Assembly (NCBI RefSeq): GCF_001665575.1
Contig: NZ_LZSU01000012.1
Span: forward strand, 62,001 to 126,000
DNA length: 64,000 nucleotides
Direction of reading: 5' to 3'
From: Mycobacterium sp. 852013-51886_SCH5428379
GTDB lineage: Bacteria > Actinomycetota > Actinomycetes > Mycobacteriales > Mycobacteriaceae
Of the stretch, positions 57,897-64,000 are shown one piece after another. Position 1 is the first letter of the stretch. Every line of letters begins with the position of its first letter. Under the pieces are notes generated by a model. That model made no database searches, was not told where the DNA came from, and worked only from the letters and a program-made list of their open reading frames with translations. Position numbers and translations under genes: made by a program.

Positions 57897-58787
57897 GTGA
57901 CGCAACTATGGTCAGTGGCCCGGCTCGGCGATATGAGCGGACAGCGAATCATCGTCACCGGCGCCACCAACGGCGTTGGGCTGGCGACTGCGACGGCGCT
58001 GGCCCGAGCGGGAGCGGAGGTGATCCTGGCCGTCCGCAATCTGGAGCTCGGTGCGCAGCGCGCCGCCGAGATGGGTGGGCGGACCTCCGTGGTCAAGCTC
58101 GATCTCGCCGATCAGTCGTCGGTGCGCGCCTTCCCGGATCTGTTCGACGGCGAGGTCGATGTGCTGGTCAACAACGCGGGGCTGGTGGCGCAGCACCACA
58201 GTGACACCGTCGACGGCTTCGAGATGACGATGGGCACCAACCTCCTGGGTCCCTTCGCGCTGACCAACCTGCTCTACGGCCGGGTCCGGTCGAAGATCAT
58301 CAACGTCGGGTCGGACGCGCACAAGTCGGCGACCATCGATTTCGACGACCCCCATCTGCGCTCACGGAAGTGGTCGGCGTTCCCGGCCTACGCCCGGTCG
58401 AAGCTCGCGGTGATGCTCTGGGGCCTCGAATTGGACCGCCGGTTGCGCGCGGCGTCGGCGCCGGTGTCGACGTACCTGACCCATCCGGGGTACGTCGCCT
58501 CGAACCTGGCCAATGTCTCCGACACCCGGGTCATGTCGTCTTTCCACAAGGTGGTGACGGCGGTGGCGAACGTGATCGGCAACGACATCGAGGCCGGCGC
58601 TGCGCCCACCCTGTACTGCCTGACCGAGCCGATCCCGCCGGGCAGCTATGTGGGCATCGACGGCCGGTTCGGGTTCAAGGGCGGGCCTGCGCTCAGCGGC
58701 CGAACTGCGAACGCCTGCGACTACGGCGACGCCCGGAAGCTCTGGGAGTTCGCTGAGCGGGAGACCGGCACCGCGCTGCCGGTGTAG
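57897..58787 (+). CDS. SDR-family protein (protochlorophyllide reductase/retinol dehydrogenase-like)
   Basis: 296 residues. Motifs are IIVTGATNGVGLATATALA, NNAGLVAQ, Ser in NVGSDAHKS and YARSK for the catalytic Tyr-Lys. The late TLYCLTEPIPPGSYVGIDG block is typical of this retinol-dehydrogenase-like branch. I kept GTG 57897 because TAACCT ends 6 nt upstream; ATG 57933 (MSGQRIIVTGA) is a strong alternative that matches the usual family start. Followed after 14 bases by the Ddn-like gene. Confidence 0.85.
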   Translation: MTQLWSVARLGDMSGQRIIVTGATNGVGLATATALARAGAEVILAVRNLELGAQRAAEMGGRTSVVKLDLADQSSVRAFPDLFDGEVDVLVNNAGLVAQHHSDTVDGFEMTMGTNLLGPFALTNLLYGRVRSKIINVGSDAHKSATIDFDDPHLRSRKWSAFPAYARSKLAVMLWGLELDRRLRAASAPVSTYLTHPGYVASNLANVSDTRVMSSFHKVVTAVANVIGNDIEAGAAPTLYCLTEPIPPGSYVGIDGRFGFKGGPALSGRTANACDYGDARKLWEFAERETGTALPV

Positions 58788-58801
58788 GGAATAGCGGACC
58801 G

Positions 58802-59248
58802 GTGAGCGCGGTTGCCCAGCGCGTGACTGAGCAACCGGAACTGAGCCCCACCGACTGGGTTCGCGAACAGACCGAGCGCATCCTGGCGCAGGGCACCACC
58901 GACGGCGTGGAGGTGTTCGACCGGCCGGTCGTGCTCTTCACCACGCGGGGTGCCAAGTCCGGCAAGAAGCGGTATGTGCCGCTCATGCGTGTCGAAGAGG
59001 ACGGCCGATATGCGATGGTCGCCTCGAAGGGCGGCGACCCCCAGCACCCGAGCTGGTACTTCAACGTCAAGGCGAATCCGGCGGTCACCGTTCAGGACGG
59101 TGAGACGACGTTCGAGGGCACCGCGCGCGAGATCGACGGCGACGAGCGCGCGCACTGGTGGAAGCTCGCGGTGGACGCGTACCCGCCGTATGCGGAGTAC
59201 CAGACCAAGACGGACCGGCAGATTCCGGTGTTCTTGGTGGAAAGGTAG
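58802..59248 (+). CDS. Deazaflavin (F420)-dependent nitroreductase-family protein, Ddn-like
   Basis: 148 residues with the split-barrel Ddn fold: DRPVVLFTTRGAKSGKKRYVPLMRV, YAMVASKGGDPQHPSWYFNVKANPAVTVQ and WWKLAVDAYPPYAEYQTKTDRQIPVFLV. These proteins bind F420 and reduce quinones or nitroaromatics near the membrane. GTG 58802, 14 bases after the SDR, so likely one transcript. It ends 12 bases before the convergent DUF1214 gene. Confidence 0.88.
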   Translation: MSAVAQRVTEQPELSPTDWVREQTERILAQGTTDGVEVFDRPVVLFTTRGAKSGKKRYVPLMRVEEDGRYAMVASKGGDPQHPSWYFNVKANPAVTVQDGETTFEGTAREIDGDERAHWWKLAVDAYPPYAEYQTKTDRQIPVFLVER

Positions 59249-59260
59249 TGCACATTTCCG

Positions 59261-61099
59261 CTATGGCTGCGGGTAGGGCAACCAGCGCTCGTCGAAGCCG
59301 GCCAGGCGGTCGGCGAGCTGTGCCCCGCGTTCGCCGGCGGTGATGAAGGCGTCGGGCGGCAGGTAGTCCCGTAGTTCGTCGTGAGTCAGCACGCGTTGGT
59401 CGAGAATCCGCGGTTCGTCATCGGATTCGGCGCCGAGGTCCTGGAACCGGATCGCGATGGCACCCTGGTGCAGTCCGCCGGTGGACACCCAGTTGGCGGC
59501 GCCGGGATCGGTCGGAGAGATCACGACGGTGTACGTGCCGTCGGTGTTGCGTTTCGCCTGCTTGCTGTTCAGGCTCGTCGGCTGGTTCCAGTAGTCCTCG
59601 GTGATCGTCCAGATGTTGTAGGTCGGGACGACGAAGTAGCCGGCGCGGCCGGGATGGATCGTGAGCACGAGGGCCTGGTCGTCGGCGAGTTGGAAGTGAC
59701 CGTTGCTCTGGCGTTGGTTGGCAAGAAATTCGGCGTTGCTCGCCGGTTGGCTCACGGTGTTGACCGGTCGTGGTACGCCGGTCTGGGGATCCCTGGTCGC
59801 CAACGCCATGTACTTGGTCTGCTCGCCGGCGCCGCGCACGACCAGGATCGCGGCGGCGAAGAGACCACGCACCGTCGGTGGCAGATACGGCAGCGGCGGA
59901 ATCAGGGAGACCAACGTGGCCAGCAACGGATTCCCACTGACGACATTTCCGAGGAAGGCGAAGCCGCCGATCTGGGCGAAAAGGCTGTCGGGCGGCCCGC
60001 CGACCCGAGCGATGGACAGGCTCATCGGCACTTCGGTGTTCCAGTCGCCAAGGGTGTCTCGCGCGGCGATGATCGTCGAGCCGGGAGTCAGCTGCAGGTG
60101 GTTCTTGCGTCCGTTGGCGGGTTCCGCGCTCACTGTGATGGCGAACGTGCCGTCCGGGTTGACCTCCAGGTCGTCGTAGGTCAGCAGCGACGAGGTGGTC
60201 CCGGCCAGGCCTTCCAGCACGCTGAACGTGACGTCCGTGGGAATTCCAGCACCGCCGGTGTGGTGGAACCGGCCGGTGATGACGTATTCGGAGGCGCCGT
60301 TGACGCCCATGAACCGGTAGATGGTGTCTGGGTTGTCGTAGAGGATCCGCGAACCCGGTACCTCTCGCCCGAACCAGGTGTGTGGCGGGGCAACCTGCAT
60401 GACCACCTTCGGGTTCATCGAGTCGAGCAGCTGCTGCTGGAAAGCCGCAGCCATGGCGTACTCGTCGACAGCACCGTCGAGCGCACTCATGTTGTCCTCG
60501 TCGACCTGGCCGTAGAGGTTCCGCGCTGCCGTGAGGAACTGTTGCCGGAGAACCACTTTCATCAAGAGGACGGGTAGCGAGTTCGCCGTTTCGGTGGCTG
60601 TTCGCTCGGCCGCGAACTGCTCGGGCGTCGCGAGCGGGCTCACCCGCGGTGCCACGGGTTCTTCGGCTTCCGCCGCGTTGGGCGGTGCAGCCGGCGATGT
60701 CCGTGAGGTGGTGGACACTCCGTCGCTCCCGGTCGGTACACCGTCTCGCGCGCGTGTGGTGACCCCGGCAGGCGGCCTGCCGGGATCTGACCTGGGGGAC
60801 TCGTCGTCGTCGGCGGCGGCGTTGCGGATGACGCGACGCCGGTCAGGGGAGTAGCGGGGCCGGTCGTCCTCATCATCGGTGGCCGCGACGGCGCCGCGTT
60901 CGGCCTTGGCCGTGGGGCCCGACGACGCCGACTTGGCGGAGGAGTCCGTCGAGACGCCCGAGGTGCCGTCCGAGGAGCTGCCGTCGTCGGCGGCGGCAGC
61001 TGAAATATTCATCGCGATAGCCGTGCCGATGCCGAGCGCGACGGCCAGACCACCGACCCTGCCGATGAAGCGTGCGTGCCTGCCCGGCGTCGTCGCCAC
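59261..61099 (-). CDS. Exported DUF1214 domain protein with disordered N-terminal region
   Basis: 612 residues. Signal-like N-terminus (VATTPGRHARFIGRVGGLAVALGIGTAIAMNISAAAA), then a long low-complexity, charged Ser/Asp/Pro-rich segment (about residues 38-150). A domain with LYDNPDTIYRFMGVNGASEYVITGRFHH follows, and a C-terminal DUF1214 block (FVVPTYNIWTITEDYWNQPTSLNSKQAKRNTDGTYTVVI, DPGAANWVSTGGLHQGAIAIRF). It is a secreted paralog of the protein at 54904-56157. GTG 61099 is chosen because GGAGG lies 9 nt upstream; the frame is open to 61138. Confidence 0.8.
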   Translation of the reverse strand: MATTPGRHARFIGRVGGLAVALGIGTAIAMNISAAAADDGSSSDGTSGVSTDSSAKSASSGPTAKAERGAVAATDDEDDRPRYSPDRRRVIRNAAADDDESPRSDPGRPPAGVTTRARDGVPTGSDGVSTTSRTSPAAPPNAAEAEEPVAPRVSPLATPEQFAAERTATETANSLPVLLMKVVLRQQFLTAARNLYGQVDEDNMSALDGAVDEYAMAAAFQQQLLDSMNPKVVMQVAPPHTWFGREVPGSRILYDNPDTIYRFMGVNGASEYVITGRFHHTGGAGIPTDVTFSVLEGLAGTTSSLLTYDDLEVNPDGTFAITVSAEPANGRKNHLQLTPGSTIIAARDTLGDWNTEVPMSLSIARVGGPPDSLFAQIGGFAFLGNVVSGNPLLATLVSLIPPLPYLPPTVRGLFAAAILVVRGAGEQTKYMALATRDPQTGVPRPVNTVSQPASNAEFLANQRQSNGHFQLADDQALVLTIHPGRAGYFVVPTYNIWTITEDYWNQPTSLNSKQAKRNTDGTYTVVISPTDPGAANWVSTGGLHQGAIAIRFQDLGAESDDEPRILDQRVLTHDELRDYLPPDAFITAGERGAQLADRLAGFDERWLPYPQP

Positions 61100-61179
61100 A
61101 GCGGGAGTCCTCCCGTCGGAACCGCACGAGGTCGGCACTCGACAGCCGAACCTTGCGTAACCGTAAGACCCGAGGAGAC

Positions 61180-61193
61180 GTGACGCAAGTCAC
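61180..61193. other. Small hairpin just past the tRNA 3' end
   Basis: GTGACGCAAGTCAC is a 5-bp stem with a GCAA loop. It sits six bases from the encoded CCA and could help 3' processing or termination, although no U-run follows on the tRNA strand. Confidence 0.3.
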
Positions 61194-61199
61194 TTTTAG

Positions 61200-61275
61200 T
61201 GGTGCCCCCGGCAGGATTCGAACCTGCGGCCTTCTGCTCCGGAGGCAGACGCTCTATCCCCTGAGCTACGGGGGC
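61200..61275 (-). tRNA. tRNA-Arg (anticodon CCG), CCA encoded
   Basis: On the minus strand the acceptor arms GCCCCCG and CGGGGGC pair. The D arm (AGCTCAGGGGATAGAGC), anticodon loop CTCCGGA (anticodon CCG, reads CGG), and T arm with GGTTCGAATCC are all in place. The 3' CCA follows the discriminator A at 61203. It lies between the exported DUF1214 gene and argS, and is transcribed away from argS. Confidence 0.95.
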
Positions 61276-61360
61276 GCGTGGTGCAACGCGCCAATGGGCA
61301 GGCACAGCCTAACGCATCCACGGCGAGGGAACGGATTCGGGCGCTGACCACCCCAGACCA

Positions 61361-61366
61361 TAGGAT
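61361..61366 (+). promoter_or_regulatory. -10 element TAGGAT upstream of argS
   Basis: TAGGAT ends 8 nt before GTG 61375, so the argS mRNA would be leaderless or nearly so. Confidence 0.45.
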
Positions 61367-61374
61367 GGACCCCC

Positions 61375-63027
61375 GTGACACCCGCCGACCTCGCCGAGCT
61401 GCTGAAGACCACCGCCGCAGCGGTGCTGGCCGAGCACGACCTCGATGCTGCAACACTGCCCGCGACGGTCACGGTGGAACGTCCGCGCAATCCCGAACAC
61501 GGCGACTATGCGACCAATCTCGCCCTGCAGATCGGAAAGAAGGCGGGGGTCAACCCGCGGGAGCTGGCGGGCTGGCTCGCGCAGGCCCTGGCCGCGGCGG
61601 ACGGCATCGCATCGGCCGATGTCGCCGGCCCTGGTTTCGTCAACCTGCGTATCGAGGCCTCCGCCCAGAACGTGTTGGTCGAGCAGATCATCACGGCCGC
61701 CGAGCGCTACGGACACTCCGAGCAACTCGCGGCCTGCAACGTCAATCTCGAGTTCGTGTCGGCCAACCCCACCGGACCCATCCACATCGGGGGCACCCGG
61801 TGGGCTGCCGTCGGCGACGCGCTGGGACGGCTGCTCGCCACCCAGTCCGCCGCGGTGGTGCGGGAGTACTACTTCAACGACCACGGCGCGCAGATCGACC
61901 GCTTCGTCAACTCGCTGATCGCCGCCGCCAAGGGCGAACCGGCCCCGGAGGACGGGTACGCCGGCGCCTACATCGGTGACATCGCCGCCCAGGTCCTGGC
62001 CAAGGACCCCGGTGCGATGGACCTTCCCGACGATCAGATGCGCGAGACGTTCCGGGCCATCGGCGTGGACCTGATGTTCGACCACATCAAAACCTCGCTG
62101 CACGAGTTCGGCACCGACTTCGACGTCTTCACCCACGAGGACTCGATGCACACCTCCGGCCGCGTCGACGAGGCCATCGCCAAGCTGCGCGAAACGGGCG
62201 CCATCTACGAGCGCGACGGCGCAACCTGGTTGCGCACCACCGATTTCGGTGACGACAAGGACCGGGTGGTGATCAAGAGCGACGGCAACCCGGCCTACAT
62301 CGCCGGCGACCTGGCGTACTTCCTGGACAAGCGTCAGCGCGGATTCGACCTGTGCATCTACATGCTCGGCGCCGACCACCACGGATACATCGCCCGGCTC
62401 AAGGCCGCCGCCGCCGCGCTCGGCGACGACCCCGACACCGTCGAGGTGCTGATCGGCCAGATGGTCAATCTGGTGCGCGACGGCCAGCCCGTGCGGATGA
62501 GCAAGCGGGCGGGCACGGTCATCACCCTCGACGACCTCGTCGAGGCAATCGGCGTCGACGCCTCGCGGTATTCGCTGATCCGGTCGTCGGTGGACACCCC
62601 GATCGACATCGACCTGGCCCTGTGGTCCTCGGCGAGCAACGAGAACCCGGTCTACTACGTGCAATACGCCCATGCCCGGCTGTCCGCCCTGGCGCGTAAC
62701 GCCGCCGACCTGGGGATCGCCGCCAACACTGCCCATCTGGATCTGCTCACGCACGACAAAGAGGGCACGCTGATCCGCAACCTGGGCGAGTTCCCCCGGG
62801 TGCTCAAGGCCGCTGCAGCGCTGCGGGAACCGCATCGGGTGTGCCGGTACCTCGAGGATCTCGCGGGGGACTACCACCGCTTCTACGACTCCTGCCGGGT
62901 TCTGCCGATGGGCGATGAAGAGGCGGGACCCCTCAACGAGGCTCGGCTGGCGCTGTGCCAGGCCACCCGCCAGGTGGTCGCAAACGGGCTGTCGATCCTC
63001 GGTGTGAGCGCACCGGAGCGGATGTGA
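61375..63027 (+). CDS. argS: Arginyl-tRNA synthetase
   Basis: 550-residue class I synthetase that charges tRNA-Arg. The N-terminal additional domain (about 1-120) is followed by the HIGH-like motif in [22 protein letters not shown]. Later come [33 protein letters not shown] and the KMSKS-like VRMSKRAG. The C-terminal anticodon domain has [21 protein letters not shown] and [25 protein letters not shown] 61375 is preceded by a leaderless-type TAGGAT. The stop overlaps the lysA start (GTGA). The argS-lysA pair matches Rv1292-Rv1293. A tRNA-Arg gene is its divergent neighbour. Confidence 0.96.
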   Translation: MTPADLAELLKTTAAAVLAEHDLDAATLPATVTVERPRNPEHGDYATNLALQIGKKAGVNPRELAGWLAQALAAADGIASADVAGPGFVNLRIEASAQNVLVEQIITAAERYGHSEQLAACNVNLEFVSANPTGPIHIGGTRWAAVGDALGRLLATQSAAVVREYYFNDHGAQIDRFVNSLIAAAKGEPAPEDGYAGAYIGDIAAQVLAKDPGAMDLPDDQMRETFRAIGVDLMFDHIKTSLHEFGTDFDVFTHEDSMHTSGRVDEAIAKLRETGAIYERDGATWLRTTDFGDDKDRVVIKSDGNPAYIAGDLAYFLDKRQRGFDLCIYMLGADHHGYIARLKAAAAALGDDPDTVEVLIGQMVNLVRDGQPVRMSKRAGTVITLDDLVEAIGVDASRYSLIRSSVDTPIDIDLALWSSASNENPVYYVQYAHARLSALARNAADLGIAANTAHLDLLTHDKEGTLIRNLGEFPRVLKAAAALREPHRVCRYLEDLAGDYHRFYDSCRVLPMGDEEAGPLNEARLALCQATRQVVANGLSILGVSAPERM

Positions 63028-64000
63028 ACGCCCATCCCGCCGGCCCCCGGCACGCCGAGGAGGTCCAGCACGGCGGTGCGCCGCCGCGGCCCTCGACCGT
63101 CGACGAGATGCTGACGCTGGCCCCGAACGTGTGGCCGCGCAACGCCCGCCGCGGTGACGACGGGGTGGTCTCGATCGCCGGTGTTGCAGTGACCGACATC
63201 GCCGCCGAGTTCGGCACCCCGGTGTTCATCATCGACGAGGACGATTTCCGCTCACGATGCCGCGAGATCGCCGCGGCGTTCGGCGGCGGCGAGCACGTGC
63301 GCTACGCCGCGAAGGCGTTCCTGTGCAGCGAGGTGGCCCGCTGGATCGACCAGGAGGGCCTCGCGCTGGACGTGGCCAGCGGTGGAGAGCTCGCCGTGGC
63401 CCTGCGCGCCGGATTCCCGGCGGAACGAATCGCGTTGCACGGCAACAACAAATCGCTTGCCGAGTTGACGCTGGCGGTGGAGTCGGGCGTCGGCCATGTG
63501 GTGGTCGACTCGACGATCGAGATCGACCGTCTCGACGAGATCGCCCGCACCGCGGGGGTGGTCCAGGACGTGCTGATTCGGGTCACCGTCGGCGTGGAAG
63601 CCCACACCCACGAGTTCATCTCGACCGCGCACGAGGACCAGAAGTTCGGACTGTCGCTGGCCAGCGGTGCCGCGATGGACGCCGTGCGGCGGGTGTTCGC
63701 CACCGACAACCTGCGGCTGGTCGGGCTGCACAGCCATATCGGCTCGCAGATCTTCGACGTGGCCGGTTTCGAGATCGCGGCGCGCCGGGTCATCGGGCTG
63801 CTCCGCGATGTCGTTGAGGAGTTCGGCGTGGACAAGACCGCGCAGATGTCGACGGTGGACCTCGGTGGGGGACTGGGTATCTCGTACCTTCCGCACGACG
63901 ATCCGCCGCCGGTGAGCGAACTCGCCGCCAAGCTGAGCGCCATCGTTCGCGACGAATCGGCCGCCGTGGGTGTGCCGACGCCGCAGCTGGTGGTGGAACC
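63024..64000 (+). CDS. lysA: Diaminopimelate decarboxylase, C-terminus beyond window
   Basis: PLP enzyme that converts meso-diaminopimelate to lysine in the cytoplasm, last step of lysine synthesis. About 325 residues are visible. The PLP Lys is Lys 97 in RYAAKAFLC; further blocks are [51 protein letters not shown] and VDLGGGLGI. The GTG overlaps the argS stop. The N-terminus carries about 25 more residues than M. tuberculosis LysA as I remember it, where the equivalent start would be [12 protein letters not shown] (residue 29 here). The remaining C-terminal part is outside the window. Confidence 0.95.
   Translation, partial: MNAHPAGPRHAEEVQHGGAPPRPSTVDEMLTLAPNVWPRNARRGDDGVVSIAGVAVTDIAAEFGTPVFIIDEDDFRSRCREIAAAFGGGEHVRYAAKAFLCSEVARWIDQEGLALDVASGGELAVALRAGFPAERIALHGNNKSLAELTLAVESGVGHVVVDSTIEIDRLDEIARTAGVVQDVLIRVTVGVEAHTHEFISTAHEDQKFGLSLASGAAMDAVRRVFATDNLRLVGLHSHIGSQIFDVAGFEIAARRVIGLLRDVVEEFGVDKTAQMSTVDLGGGLGISYLPHDDPPPVSELAAKLSAIVRDESAAVGVPTPQLVVE

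Overview
The window reads as chromosomal DNA of a rapidly growing Mycobacterium (Mycolicibacterium-like) species. It has very high GC with GC-rich third positions, many GTG starts, DUF3558 lipoproteins, F420-type enzymes, PGRS-like glycine-rich proteins, DUF222/HNH (13E12-type) genes and mycobacterial SOS boxes. From memory of the M. tuberculosis map, the gene order follows Rv1272c to Rv1293 (ABC exporter pair, lprB, lprC, a SixA-like gene, an SbcD-like/SMC-like pair, oppBCDA, carbonic anhydrase, cysD, cysN, an Rrf2 gene, argS, lysA). That backbone is interrupted by many accessory genes.

Layout. 1-3159: heterodimeric-type ABC exporter on the minus strand (first gene cut by the window edge). 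3287-4410: lipoproteins lprB and lprC. 4416-5708: first DUF222/HNH gene under a LexA box. 5745-10187: SixA-like phosphatase, then the SbcD-like nuclease/SMC-like ATPase pair. 10293-10811: Lys/Ala/Pro-rich protein. 10808-18903: minus-strand block of a leaderless short ORF, oppB-C-D-A, an SfnB/DszC-type and an NtaA-type monooxygenase. 19031-24357: two-component system followed by a GT2/GtrA and a GT39 glycosyltransferase. 24403-24894: beta-carbonic anhydrase. 24898-26649: second DUF222/HNH gene under a LexA box. 26788-31470: cysD, cysNC, a cysQ-like phosphatase, an isochorismatase-family hydrolase and an Rrf2 regulator. 31513-45526: accessory block (ThrE-like exporter, MFS transporter, oxidoreductases, NarL-type two-component system with a DUF4097 protein, TDT transporter, proline-rich exported protein, ion channel, Tat-type lipoprotein oxidase). 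45630-51299: three Sec-exported PGRS-like proteins and one decayed copy. 51531-53251: TetR repressor and divergent MFS transporter with a shared operator-like palindrome. 53248-61099: SDRs, two DUF1214 proteins, a sulfotransferase, a SnoaL protein and a Ddn-like enzyme. 61200-64000: tRNA-Arg(CCG), argS and the start of lysA.

How the genes may work together. Sulfur is the main theme: peptide (possibly glutathione) import, organosulfur oxidation, sulfate activation by CysD/CysNC, PAP removal by a CysQ-like enzyme, an Rrf2 regulator, and a PAPS-type sulfotransferase. Envelope functions are the second theme: lipoproteins, lipid-linked glycosyltransferases, a LiaR/S-like system and PGRS-like surface proteins.

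A striking regulatory pattern is that many transcription units have a TANNNT hexamer ending 6 to 8 nt before an ATG or GTG, the signature of leaderless mRNAs. I used it to choose several starts. Both DUF222 genes have a perfect SOS box laid over such a start. I saw no CRISPR array, transposase, integrase or rRNA. No gene-free stretch exceeds about 300 bases once the decayed PGRS-like copy is counted. The longest real gaps are near 47097-47370, 49509-49769 and 51300-51530, which hold PGRS leader and promoter DNA. Family assignments are from reading motifs; no database search was run.
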